Positions 5,345-13,027 of a DNA stretch of 35,417 bases are shown here, in pieces (the first letter of the stretch is position 1; each line of letters opens with the position of its first letter). The stretch is from a virus: positions 1 through 35,417 of IMG/VR virus record IMGVR_UViG_3300010883_000164, one strand, 5' to 3'. A program made the position numbers and the translations under genes. Below the pieces are notes generated by a model. That model saw only the letters and a program-made list of their open reading frames with translations, did no database searches and was not told the origin of the DNA.

Positions 5345-5777
5345 CTTTCACCTCCAAGTCATTAATAGCTCTGTCAAACATAGTTACGCCGTTGAGATGG
5401 TCAATCTCATGCTGCACGCAGACACACTCCAGGGGGTTTTTTTCAAACGAAAACATGTACTGCTTGTTGCTTGAGCAACTTACAATAATCTCTGTCCACC
5501 TTTCTGTCAGTACGACTTTGCCAGGGAAAGAAAGACAACCTTCTTGAAAATAGCTTTTACCAAATTTACCAACGATCTTAGGATTAACTAACACTATAGG
5601 TTTGGTTACATTAATTACGCAAACTCTTCTGTCGATGCCAACTTGATTCGCTGCCAAGCCTACTCCATCATAAGTACCAGCTAAAATAGCTAGCAGCCTT
5701 TCTCCGATGATTGTGCCTTCGCGTGCACTGCAAGGCTTGCAAGCCTTGCGAAGCTCTTTCTCACACGTTACAAACAA
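5331..5777 (-). CDS. def: peptide deformylase
   Basis: A protein of 148 residues that removes the N-formyl group from new proteins. All three family motifs are present: GVGLAANQVG (38-47), EGCLSFPG (79-86, metal ligand C81) and QHEIDHLNG (122-130, ligands H123 and H127, catalytic E124). It is slightly shorter than bacterial enzymes, as expected for phage versions that lack the C-terminal extension. The start is a TTG at 5777 with GAGGGG about 8 bases upstream. Marine phages often carry def, probably to keep up with rapid phage protein synthesis. Confidence 0.95.
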   Translation of the reverse strand: MFVTCEKELRKACKPCSAREGTIIGERLLAILAGTYDGVGLAANQVGIDRRVCVINVTKPIVLVNPKIVGKFGKSYFQEGCLSFPGKVVLTERWTEIIVSCSSNKQYMFSFEKNPLECVCVQHEIDHLNGVTMFDRAINDLEVKDGKR

Positions 5778-5794
5778 TGGACGTCCCCTCTATA

Positions 5795-6412
5795 CTAACT
5801 AGCCACGGGGTGCCTCTTAACGACGAATTTCGCCACATAAAAGCTAAAACTTGCTAGAAATACTCCTGCAACCACATCTGCGATGAAGTGTTGTTTAAGA
5901 ACAAGCGTCGACAGAATGATTCCTATGGCCCACAGTAAGAATACTCGGCCCATCCAGGGTTCATGTTTGACCCACTGAGTATTTATTGCCGCCAAGAACA
6001 TTAACCAAGCGAAAGCCACGTGGCCCGACGGGCACGTGTTGTGCGCGTAATCTAGTTCTTGGGTGGCCATCAACAGGGCGCTGGACAGTCCAGAGGCTAC
6101 TACATCTGGACGTGGATATTCTATTGGCAGAGCAACGAAGCATAAAAACATAACGACGGAAGCCATCATACAACTATAAAACGTGCGCCAGAAAACCTTC
6201 GCCTTCTTGATCAGCACAACCATCACGATCATAACAAGAAGAGGTAGTGAGTGGTAAATCCAAACAAATTCCGGCATCAATGGTATGTACTCGTCAATCT
6301 CGACAAGGAGAGATATATCGCCACTTGTTACCAACCTCTGTATCAAAAAGTAGCCGCTTAAAAAGAAAAAAAATATCAAAGAAGTATACAATGATTTCTT
6401 TTTCAAGCTCAT
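5795..6412 (-). CDS. PAP2-type membrane phosphatase
   Basis: A protein of 205 residues with about five to six membrane helices. It carries the PAP2 signature: YPRPD (about 99-103) in place of KxxxxxxRP, PSGH (128-131) and STLVLKQHFIAD (168-179) giving the catalytic H175 and D179. Family members dephosphorylate lipid phosphates such as phosphatidic acid or undecaprenyl pyrophosphate. In a phage this could alter the host membrane or cell-wall precursor pool; that is inference. The ATG at 6412 has no clear ribosome binding site and lies 12 bases after a long imperfect hairpin (6425-6491). Confidence 0.87.
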   Translation of the reverse strand: MSLKKKSLYTSLIFFFFLSGYFLIQRLVTSGDISLLVEIDEYIPLMPEFVWIYHSLPLLVMIVMVVLIKKAKVFWRTFYSCMMASVVMFLCFVALPIEYPRPDVVASGLSSALLMATQELDYAHNTCPSGHVAFAWLMFLAAINTQWVKHEPWMGRVFLLWAIGIILSTLVLKQHFIADVVAGVFLASFSFYVAKFVVKRHPVAS

Positions 6413-6424
6413 TCAGTGGTATCC

Positions 6425-6491
6425 GAGAAGGTGATTAGAGGCGGCGCGAGTGTGCAAAACGTTACGCACCTACACCTCTAACTATCTTCTC
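6425..6491 (-). promoter_or_regulatory. long imperfect hairpin in the PAP2 gene leader
   Basis: Arms 6425-6441 and 6475-6491 pair over 17 positions (14 Watson-Crick pairs, one G-U, two mismatches). The 33-base loop contains a further GTGC/GCAC pairing. It fills the gap between two genes, has no T-run, and ends 12 bases before the PAP2 start codon, which lacks a Shine-Dalgarno sequence. It may be a processing site, a translational control element or a non-canonical terminator. Confidence 0.55.
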
Positions 6492-6514
6492 AAAATACTA
6501 AAACCACAATACAA

Positions 6515-6853
6515 TTAATTTTTTTGCAAAGAAACCGACAACATGCATAGCTCACGGAGTGCAGCATGTTTTGACAACACTAATGATTGTAGTATGTTCA
6601 AACTATCTTCCGCTATTAAAAACTGCTTGTCTTCAGTCAATACTGCAGTGTCGATTTCTCTTTCCAGTATGCTGATCGTGCTATAGCTAGTCCAATAAAC
6701 TTCGCTAAGGAGAAAACAGATATACTCGTTGGCCATGGCCATGTCTAAGTATGTGGACAAGAAGTCCCTTGAGATATCACAATCATCCTGAGCATCGTTT
6801 AGGATTTCATATACGCCGTCAACGCTCAAGGTATATAACCTACTCTTTTCCAT
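6515..6853 (-). CDS. hypothetical helical protein
   Basis: A protein of 112 residues, almost entirely helical in appearance and mildly acidic (YEILNDAQDDCDISRDFLSTYLDMAMANEYI; ILEREIDTAVLTEDKQFLIAEDSL). The ATG at 6853 overlaps the end of the glutaredoxin gene by 14 bases. I do not recognise the family. Being in one operon with glutaredoxin is the only functional hint. Confidence 0.65.
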   Translation of the reverse strand: MEKSRLYTLSVDGVYEILNDAQDDCDISRDFLSTYLDMAMANEYICFLLSEVYWTSYSTISILEREIDTAVLTEDKQFLIAEDSLNILQSLVLSKHAALRELCMLSVSLQKN

Positions 6854-7097
6854 GGTCTAGGTTCTCTAAATAAGTAACCAAGTCTGTATAACCGCCAACA
6901 AATTGAATATGTGGACCGTGCATGTGAAATACCATTGGTACAGTCTGGTGCGTATACGCCCACTTCATGTGGTCTAACATTTTGTCCTGCTCGTCAAATG
7001 GGATTATTGCAACGTCTTCGCCATGTTCGCGTAATAGGTCTTCCGCCTTTACGCAGTAAGGACAAGATGTTTTAACATATAAAATAAACTTATTCAT
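6840..7097 (-). CDS. glutaredoxin
   Basis: A protein of 85 residues with the thioredoxin fold. The N-terminal strand KFILYVKTSCPYCVKAEDLL carries the CPYC active site (13-16). The cis-Pro strand TVPMVF (about 53-58) and the C-terminal FVGGYTDL (about 66-73) complete the classic glutaredoxin layout. It would transfer electrons from glutathione to disulfides. In this phage the ribonucleotide reductase, with its C-terminal Cys pair, is a plausible client. It overlaps both neighbours by a few bases, so it is co-translated with them. Confidence 0.92.
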   Translation of the reverse strand: MNKFILYVKTSCPYCVKAEDLLREHGEDVAIIPFDEQDKMLDHMKWAYTHQTVPMVFHMHGPHIQFVGGYTDLVTYLENLDHGKE

Positions 7098-7392
7098 TGT
7101 TCTCTCTAATCTTGTTTATGATTAGATTCGGGTGGCCGACAACAGAGACCTGTCTGGCATAACCTTTATCCGCAATGTGAACTTTCGTAAAGCCAATGCG
7201 GCCGTCGAGGTCTTGTTTCAAAGGCTTCGTCTTGTGTTCTGCAACAAGCGTCGGGTCCTCTTCAAGCAGAAAAATATATTTGGGGTTAACCCAAATGTCT
7301 TTAAGAAGATAATCCTTTTGGATTATAGGCCCTTCTTGATCCGTTCTACTAATAGAAATGTTTGTGCTGGTGACTCTAGTTAAGTTGATCAT
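7090..7392 (-). CDS. conserved phage hypothetical protein
   Basis: A protein of 100 residues with alternating strands: INLTRVTS at the N-terminus, YLLKDIWVNPKYIFLLEED in the middle and IGFTKVHI ... VSVVGHPNLIINKI at the end. Small proteins with this 'MINLTRV ... VNPxxI ... VVGxPxxI' outline recur in T4-type phages without known function. The ATG at 7392 follows AGAGGA. It overlaps both neighbouring genes. Confidence 0.68.
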   Translation of the reverse strand: MINLTRVTSTNISISRTDQEGPIIQKDYLLKDIWVNPKYIFLLEEDPTLVAEHKTKPLKQDLDGRIGFTKVHIADKGYARQVSVVGHPNLIINKIRENNE

Positions 7393-7594
7393 AAATTCCT
7401 CTCATTTGTTTTTTTTCGATTAACCATTTTTTATTTTCGTGCAACACACTAAGTTTGTCTCCCACTTCCCCGAGCAGAAGTACGTTAACCGGCTTGCTGA
7501 GCTTTATAAAGCTTCGGACGGTGTTGTCTTCTGCCGGGGAGAGCATATAGGTCTCAGCCGGCACGTATATTAACTCATATTTCTTTTTCTTCAT
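7376..7594 (-). CDS. small hypothetical protein
   Basis: A basic, beta-rich protein of 72 residues (YELIYVPAETYML, VNVLLLGEVGDKLSVLHENKKWLI). The ATG at 7594 follows GAGGCAGTAG and lies inside the preceding gene's 3' end. I do not recognise it. It belongs to the overlapping gene run between GroEL and glutaredoxin. Confidence 0.62.
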   Translation of the reverse strand: MKKKKYELIYVPAETYMLSPAEDNTVRSFIKLSKPVNVLLLGEVGDKLSVLHENKKWLIEKKQMRGIYDQLN

Positions 7595-7874
7595 CTACTG
7601 CCTCCTCATTGTCCTCTTGAATTGCCTCTAGCGCAGACGGATCTAAAGCAGAGGAGTATCCTGCCACGATGTTGTACGTTTCATCTAGCATTTGATCTAG
7701 GTCTGACAGTTCGTATCTGACGTCGGAGATTTGTGTTAAGAGATCTTCTGTCGAAAAGTAGTTGAATTTCTCCTTTGACATCTGCGACAATTTAGATTTG
7801 GCGTCCAGCAACCGCTGCACAATTATACCGGGGATTTCCTCGACGTCGTGGGAGGCAGAAAGTTTAACTCTCAT
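7575..7874 (-). CDS. conserved phage helical protein
   Basis: A protein of 99 residues beginning MRVKLSASHDVEEIPGII, followed by two long helices with coiled-coil spacing (QRLLDAKSKLSQMSK; LLTQISDVRYELSDLDQMLDE) and a Glu-rich acidic tail. The N-terminal pattern is familiar from small phage proteins of unknown role. The ribosome binding site AAGGAG and the ATG lie inside the last codons of groEL, so translation is coupled to the chaperonin. Confidence 0.66.
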   Translation of the reverse strand: MRVKLSASHDVEEIPGIIVQRLLDAKSKLSQMSKEKFNYFSTEDLLTQISDVRYELSDLDQMLDETYNIVAGYSSALDPSALEAIQEDNEEAVDEEKEI

Positions 7875-9456
7875 CTTTGATCTCCTTAATGATACAGGTC
7901 GCTGTGGTCAGCAGGGTAGTAACCACAGAAACAGCGTTTCTGAGCGCCGTTGCCGTAACTTTGGCCGGGTCAATGATGCCGGCCTCGAACATGTCGACGA
8001 CCTTTTCCCGCAGGAAGTCGTAACCCTGATTACTTGTTTTTTTTCTTTTAGCCGCCTTGCGTATCGCATCGACAATTAGATCTCCGCTGACTGCGCAGTT
8101 CTTCGCTATCTGACGTGTGGGTGACTCAAGAGCGGTCAACAGAATCTGCTTGCCGAACTCTTCCGTGGGCGTGTCAACGTTGACCTTGACATTGCCGCAA
8201 TGCAACAGTGCCGCGCCTCCGCCGGGAACAATTCCGCTTTGCTGTGCAGAGCGTACGGCTTCTAACGCGTCCTCGATGCGATGCTTCTTCTCCACCATTT
8301 CAATCTCGCTAGCTGCGCCGACCTCGATGATGGCAACGCCGCTCTGAAGGCGTGTGACTCGGTGTTGCAACCGCTTGCACTCGTTAAAATCTTCTGTTTG
8401 CTTTATCTCGGATTTAAGAGCCTCTATCCTGTTTTCAATCTGTTCCCAATCTCCGGCGCCATCAACGACTGTTGTAAAACTTTTTTCAATCTCAATCATT
8501 TTTGCTTGGCCAAGGTCGGAGAGCTTTACGTCTTCTAACGCGACGTCGCCGCTTTTTGTGATGTAAGTGGCTCCGGTGGCCAGAGCAAGGTCTGATAATA
8601 TTTCTCTTCTTTCTTTCCCGAAACGCGGTGCTATACATGCAGCTACCTTCATGGTGCCACGAACAGTATTCATTATCAAAGCAGCGAGCGCTTGTCCCTC
8701 GACCGCGTCGGCGACGATAATAAATGGTCTGTCCTCTCTTGCTACCTGCTCTAGTATCGGCAGGATCTGCGGAACTTGATCGAGCCTTTCGTCGGTTACC
8801 AAGAGTAAAGGGTCCTTGTATTCCACTGTGTTCTTCCTTTCGCTAGTGACAAAAGCTTGCGCAGCGTAGCCGGCATCGAACCTGAAGCCTTCGACTAGGT
8901 TCAGCTTTGTGTCTTCTGTCTTCCCCGCGCGGACCGTCACCGCGCCTTCGTCTCCTGCCTGGTCGGTAGCTGTTGCAATTAGCTCACCAATTCCGATGTC
9001 GTTATTCGCAGAAATGGCTGCGATATTCTTAATTTCATCAAACGTTTTTACAGGGCGCGCCATCTCCTCTAGATTGCCTAGCACAGCAGCTAGCGTCTTA
9101 TCCATCCCTCTTTTGAGTTCTAAGGGGTCGTGCCCTGCGCGCACATATTTTTGAGCTTCGTTGAAGATTGCCCGGGCTAGCACTGTAGACGTGGTCGTAC
9201 CGTCGCCGACGGTGTTGTTGGTGTTCTCGGCAACCTCCTTCAGCACAGAAGCTGCAGCATCCTCAAACGGATCTGCTGTTTCGAAAAACTTTGCGACTGT
9301 AACACCGTCCTTGGTGATCACCGGCCTGCCTCCTGCACGGAGCATGACGTTTCGGCCACGTGGTCCAAGCGTCACAGCAACGCAATCTGCTAATTTGTTT
9401 ACTCCAGACGACAGCTTCTCTTGTAGCTGCTCGTCAGAAAGACATAACTTACTCAT
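7864..9456 (-). CDS. groEL: GroEL-type chaperonin
   Basis: A full-length group I chaperonin subunit (530 residues; E. coli has 548). ATPase residues are kept: TLGPRGRN (29-36), KDG (49-51), GDGTTTS (84-90) and IEDALEAV before VPGGGAAL near the second nucleotide-binding block. The apical and intermediate domains are complete. The C-terminal GGM tail of host GroEL is missing; the protein ends CIIKEIKDES. It probably folds phage capsid or other virion proteins together with the phage GroES encoded at 23949-24227. It has its own promoter-like element at 9474-9501 and a good ribosome binding site (AGAGGTG). Confidence 0.97.
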   Translation of the reverse strand: MSKLCLSDEQLQEKLSSGVNKLADCVAVTLGPRGRNVMLRAGGRPVITKDGVTVAKFFETADPFEDAAASVLKEVAENTNNTVGDGTTTSTVLARAIFNEAQKYVRAGHDPLELKRGMDKTLAAVLGNLEEMARPVKTFDEIKNIAAISANNDIGIGELIATATDQAGDEGAVTVRAGKTEDTKLNLVEGFRFDAGYAAQAFVTSERKNTVEYKDPLLLVTDERLDQVPQILPILEQVAREDRPFIIVADAVEGQALAALIMNTVRGTMKVAACIAPRFGKERREILSDLALATGATYITKSGDVALEDVKLSDLGQAKMIEIEKSFTTVVDGAGDWEQIENRIEALKSEIKQTEDFNECKRLQHRVTRLQSGVAIIEVGAASEIEMVEKKHRIEDALEAVRSAQQSGIVPGGGAALLHCGNVKVNVDTPTEEFGKQILLTALESPTRQIAKNCAVSGDLIVDAIRKAAKRKKTSNQGYDFLREKVVDMFEAGIIDPAKVTATALRNAVSVVTTLLTTATCIIKEIKDES

Positions 9457-9473
9457 GTTTCACCTCTATAGAG

Positions 9474-9501
9474 AATATAAGACATTATACAACAAAGTCA
9501 A
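9474..9501 (-). promoter_or_regulatory. putative groEL promoter
   Basis: The minus strand carries TTGACT (9496-9501), a 16-base spacer and TATATT (9474-9479); a perfect TATAAT (9484-9489) also lies between them. The site is in the 57-base gap before groEL. If TATATT is the -10 box, the leader would be only about 12 bases, so the exact boxes are uncertain. Confidence 0.35.
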
Positions 9502-9513
9502 GAGTTATGTTAA

Positions 9514-11289
9514 CTAGTTTTTGTCGTTGGCGGTGGGATTTTCAGAAAGAAGGCCTGCGGATGCTCCGGCTGTACCACGCCCAGTGACGCCGCTAACTTC
9601 TTTTGTCTTGAGGCCAATGTTCTCAGCAGCGCCAATGGCTGTAACTGCGCGGCTGTCCTCACGAAGACCGCCGGCAAAATAAGTCTTGATGTTCAATGTT
9701 AAAAGTTTAAGGTTATCAAAGATATCAAAAATATTAGCGTTGACAACAGCAACAACCTGATTGAGCATTTTTTGTAAGGCATCAGATCCGATTGACAGTT
9801 CACCAATCTCTACTCCCTTTTTGTTGCCTTCTGGAATTGTGTTTTCTCCAGACGCATCAGATAGACCGAGCACCATCCTGCCAGTCATATTAAAGTGACC
9901 GACATCCTGTATCTTGCTACCGTTGTAGCCTAGTGTCTGAGTTAGCGCTACTTTCTTCTCTTCTTCAGATAGCTTGTTGTAGGCAGTTACGGATCTCTCA
10001 ATCAACTCCGTATCAGTTCCTTGTAGGTACTCAGAAGTAATTTCCTTCTTTCTTAGCAGTTGTGCTGTCGTCAAAGAATATTTTGCAACCAGTTCTTGAT
10101 TCGCTAAGTTAAGCCGATCAAAAACGGCGCGCCGAGCTTTTTTGTCTGTATCTGGGAACACTCTTTCAAGACGCCGGAGAACAGCAGTAAGTTGAAGCTG
10201 CGCAGCCCCGCGTTGTATCGGCGCCGAATCAATAGTTTCTCCTTCTGGTGTCGTCTTTGGCTTACCGCCGGAAAATATTGTGTCGTCTTTGGAATAATCA
10301 AGTTTTGTAAACAAGTCATTGTAATCTATCGCACCAATGGCTTTTTCTATCTTGTCGTCCTGCAGTCTTTTCTTTGCGTTAGCTTGAAACTCTATTTCTG
10401 CATCTTTGGAAGATGGATACTCGCCCCCTTGCGAAAGCTGGGTTCGAACATCCGTACGATCTTTTATATACCTTGCAGGCAAAATGATATTGCGTCTTGA
10501 TCTCTTACTTGATGTCGACAGGATATTAAAAAGGTTGTCTAACGTAAAATTGAATCTGTAGAATTTAATTGTTCCTTGCTGCTCCATGGGCCGGTTTTCA
10601 GGCGCAGTTAGACTCTTCGCGCATACAACATATTGCATGTAGCCCGGGCCGCTGATGAGATCTTTAACTAAATCTTTGTAGCTACCACCGACCTCCACTG
10701 TGTCCTCTTTATAAAGCTTGAGAGAAATTGGTATACCGGAAGCGGTTGTCAAGTCAGCAATTGTGCCACTGTTAGCGGGCTCCTGCTTACCGCCCAGAAG
10801 AACAGCCAAGAAAGACTCAAAAGAAAAGCCTGCGCTTGAAGCATTAAAGTTACTAACAATCTGAGTTAGCGTTTTGTAGAATACCAGATACGACAAGACA
10901 GCCGAAACCTTGTTGTTGGGGGATTTTTCGCTCAGATTGAGCTTCTCAATAAGCCCCTGGTCCATGTCATAAAACTGCTGCAAGGAGTCAAGCTTGTCAG
11001 CAAGATCTCCGCCTTGAATGTTCTTTAGAAAATTCATAAGCTGGCCACGGGCTGTCGAGGAAAATTCCTTTGCGTCTTCGGGTGTCGACATATCTGACCA
11101 TCCAAGCTCCGTAATAGAAATTTCTGGAATAGCCGAAATAGACAAGGTGTCGCTCTTTGCAGATTCCATCAAGAGTTTATAATTCTCAACTCCCGACTGC
11201 TGCTCGTCAATTAATTCAAATATAGTTTGCAGCGTCATCTCTTCTACATAGAAGCTTTCTTGAAGTAACCGCATCTCTTGTTCATTCAT
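9514..11289 (-). CDS. probable virion protein with a possible nuclease-like segment
   Basis: A protein of 591 residues. The N-terminal half is acidic and helical, the middle has mixed strands, and the C-terminus is Gly/Ala/Ser-rich and low in complexity. Segments such as FSFESFLAVLLGGKQ (155-169), GTIADLTTASGIPISLKLYK (175-194) and VGGSYKDLV (200-208) recall large conserved proteins of T4-like marine phages. The order E158, D179, S189-x-K191 is compatible with a degenerate PD-(D/E)XK nuclease core, but this is speculative. It follows the acidic scaffold-like gene and the ClpP-like protease, which favours a head role. The ATG at 11289 has AGAGGT upstream. Confidence 0.6.
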   Translation of the reverse strand: MNEQEMRLLQESFYVEEMTLQTIFELIDEQQSGVENYKLLMESAKSDTLSISAIPEISITELGWSDMSTPEDAKEFSSTARGQLMNFLKNIQGGDLADKLDSLQQFYDMDQGLIEKLNLSEKSPNNKVSAVLSYLVFYKTLTQIVSNFNASSAGFSFESFLAVLLGGKQEPANSGTIADLTTASGIPISLKLYKEDTVEVGGSYKDLVKDLISGPGYMQYVVCAKSLTAPENRPMEQQGTIKFYRFNFTLDNLFNILSTSSKRSRRNIILPARYIKDRTDVRTQLSQGGEYPSSKDAEIEFQANAKKRLQDDKIEKAIGAIDYNDLFTKLDYSKDDTIFSGGKPKTTPEGETIDSAPIQRGAAQLQLTAVLRRLERVFPDTDKKARRAVFDRLNLANQELVAKYSLTTAQLLRKKEITSEYLQGTDTELIERSVTAYNKLSEEEKKVALTQTLGYNGSKIQDVGHFNMTGRMVLGLSDASGENTIPEGNKKGVEIGELSIGSDALQKMLNQVVAVVNANIFDIFDNLKLLTLNIKTYFAGGLREDSRAVTAIGAAENIGLKTKEVSGVTGRGTAGASAGLLSENPTANDKN

Positions 11290-11316
11290 AAACTGGACCT
11301 CTAACTTAAATAGTAT

Positions 11317-11961
11317 CTAAACGATGATATCGGCGATACCTAGTTCGACTGCCTTCTCCGCATCAATATACACATTAGTTTTTCTATCCATAAGCTTTTT
11401 GATGTGTCTCTCGGTCATGTCTGTTTCGACAGCTAAAGCTTTAATATAAAGCTTTTGTGTCAGTTTCGCCTCTTCGAACTCATTCTCGACGTCATGTAAA
11501 TGGCCGTGCTGGCCAGAGATAACTCCGTGTATCATGACGCGGCAATGTTTGCCAATCCTTCGTTCACCTTTGGTACCCGAAGCCAAGAGGAGCACGGCTG
11601 CGGACATGACTTTACCAATCCCGTGCGTGCGCACATGTGTCCTGTCTCTTATCGATCTTATAACATCGTAAACAGAGAACATCTCGGAGGCGGATCCGCC
11701 ATAAGATGAAATATAAAAGTCCAACGGCTCGTAAACTTCTTCGTACACATGTTCGTCTTCGTCTTCTGTGGGCACCTCGATCAAGGCTCTTCCCGCTTCA
11801 TGTAAGGCTAGCAGGCCCCAGATTGTCTCTGATGACTTCTCTTCCGTGATATCGCCATATATGCCGGTAACCCGAAGCTCCGTTTTTTCAAACGCCGTGT
11901 TAAGCATTGTGATTAGCTTTTCGTCTGATTCTTTTTTCTCTTCATCTTTTGTGAACTTCAC
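11317..11961 (-). CDS. ClpP-like serine protease
   Basis: A protein of 214 residues of the ClpP fold. YISSYGGSASEMFSVYDVI (83-101) matches the substrate-binding strand and helix, KVMSAAVLLLASG (117-129) gives nucleophile S120, and RVMIHGVISG (141-150) gives H145. At the place of the triad Asp there is Asn (N196 in NVYIDAEKAVELGIAD). It begins at the GTG at 11961 with GGAGGA upstream. Its neighbours are an acidic scaffold-like protein and a probable virion protein, so it may be a capsid maturation protease rather than a Clp partner; both remain possible. Confidence 0.87.
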   Translation of the reverse strand: MKFTKDEEKKESDEKLITMLNTAFEKTELRVTGIYGDITEEKSSETIWGLLALHEAGRALIEVPTEDEDEHVYEEVYEPLDFYISSYGGSASEMFSVYDVIRSIRDRTHVRTHGIGKVMSAAVLLLASGTKGERRIGKHCRVMIHGVISGQHGHLHDVENEFEEAKLTQKLYIKALAVETDMTERHIKKLMDRKTNVYIDAEKAVELGIADIIV

Positions 11962-11977
11962 ACATTCCTCCGTTTAT

Positions 11978-12007
11978 AAAAAAAAAGGCAGGGCGGTGCC
12001 CTGCCTT
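11978..12007 (-). terminator. strong intrinsic terminator
   Basis: On the minus strand a perfect GC-rich stem (GGCAGGGC / GCCCTGCC, extended by two A-T pairs) with a three-base loop is followed by a run of nine or more T residues. It lies after the acidic protein gene and before the ClpP-like gene, so it separates or attenuates expression between them. Confidence 0.93.
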
Positions 12008-12032
12008 AAGACATACGTCTTTAGTTTCTTCT

Positions 12033-12749
12033 TTAGCTTTTGCTTCTTTTTCTAAGTCTCTTGGCTAGACGCCGGCCGACGCGACGAGTAACTTCGTTGA
12101 CAAGCTCGTCTTCTTCAAGCTCCATACCAACTTCGTCATCCATGTCCATGCCAAGTTCTTCCTCTAGGTAGTCCTCGTCCATGAAATCGTCTTCCATCAT
12201 GTCCTCGTCATCCATATGACCCATTTCCATCATCTCATCATCTTCCATGTAGCCACCCTCGTCCAAAAAGACGCCGGCGGCTTCAAGAGATTCCATAAGT
12301 GCGTCAACCTCTTCGTCTTCGCCACCTTCAGGGGGAGCTTCAGGGCCGGGTGGCATTCCTTCTTCGCCGCCCTCGGGAGGCATGTCCATATCCATTTCGG
12401 GCTCACCCCCCATCTCTTCGCCACCTTCTTCAGTTTCCATAGAAACGTTGGGGGCGCCAGGAAGTTCGTTAAGCGCGGAGACAACAGCACCCATGACCTG
12501 CTCAATAGCAGATTCCATGCCTTCGTCTTCACCTTCACCTTCCATCTCGTCCTCGTCGGGCATCTCTTCGTCACCCTCCATGTCCGCCATGGCAGGATCC
12601 TCTTCTCCGGCTTCAGGAGCCTCCTCGGCGTCGGGCTCTTCTAAGTCTTGCTCGTTGAGGCGGCCGATAAAAGCGTCGCCTAGGGGTCTGAGGTTTGCTA
12701 GCCCCATCATCTTTCTAATCTGTGACTCTGTCAGAAGGGTCTTGCTCAT
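12033..12749 (-). CDS. very acidic, Met-rich scaffold-like protein
   Basis: A protein of 238 residues. A short folded N-terminus (LLTESQIRKMMGLANLRPL, 5-23) is followed by about 190 residues dominated by Glu, Asp, Met, Gly and Pro. It ends in a strongly basic tail (RRVGRRLAKRLRKRSKS). Such charge segregation and low complexity fit a scaffold or internal core protein, as in T4-type heads, where an acidic core is removed by a protease; the ClpP-like protease is the next gene. The 'LTESxIRxxxxLANL' start is also seen in marine T4-like phages. The ATG at 12749 has AAGGAG upstream. Role inferred. Confidence 0.7.
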   Translation of the reverse strand: MSKTLLTESQIRKMMGLANLRPLGDAFIGRLNEQDLEEPDAEEAPEAGEEDPAMADMEGDEEMPDEDEMEGEGEDEGMESAIEQVMGAVVSALNELPGAPNVSMETEEGGEEMGGEPEMDMDMPPEGGEEGMPPGPEAPPEGGEDEEVDALMESLEAAGVFLDEGGYMEDDEMMEMGHMDDEDMMEDDFMDEDYLEEELGMDMDDEVGMELEEDELVNEVTRRVGRRLAKRLRKRSKS

Positions 12750-12782
12750 TTTGTTGCTCCTTAAGTATACCTTTGTTGGTAC

Positions 12783-12796
12783 TCTATTTAAATAGA
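12783..12796. repeat. 14-base palindrome upstream of the acidic protein gene
   Basis: TCTATTTAAATAGA is a perfect palindrome overlapping the stop of the sigma-like small gene, 34 bases before the next start codon. It may be an operator or a chance AT-rich palindrome. Confidence 0.3.
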
Positions 12797-13027
12797 CTCT
12801 TTTTCGAAGAAATGACTTATTTTTTTTAAAGCCTGGTCTTCTAATTGTTTCACTCTAACAAAACTTATTCCAAGTCTTGCCGCACACTCACGTAATGTCA
12901 TTGCACCGTTCTTATCGACAGTCTCCAAAACACAGTTATAATCCTCTGGATATTGTACATGATTGCGACATTCTACAATCGGGCACGGGGTGTTCATTTT
13001 CTTACAAGTTTGCAAACATTTCTTCAT
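12788..13027 (-). CDS. small Cys-rich protein with sigma region 4-like helix-turn-helix
   Basis: A protein of 79 residues. The N-terminus is Cys-rich (C4, C8, C15, C20), a possible metal site. The C-terminal half reads MTLRECAARLGISFVRVKQLEDQALKKI, which follows the sigma70 region 4.2 pattern (TLxExxxxLGxSxxRVxQxExxALxKL), so it should bind a -35 box or act as a transcription co-factor. It is far too short to be a full sigma factor. It starts at an ATG overlapping the stop of the RHH-like gene (ATGA), so the two are co-translated. Confidence 0.72.
   Translation of the reverse strand: MKKCLQTCKKMNTPCPIVECRNHVQYPEDYNCVLETVDKNGAMTLRECAARLGISFVRVKQLEDQALKKISHFFEKESI

Noticed and set aside
8117-9517. 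Several plus-strand frames opposite groEL
   Set aside because: They are shadows of a highly conserved gene; compositions are Ser/Ala-rich with no recognisable domain.
12216-12795. Plus-strand open frames of 137 to 142 residues opposite the acidic gene
   Set aside because: They mirror the Glu/Asp codon bias of the minus-strand gene (Ser/Phe/His-rich products) and lack ribosome binding sites.
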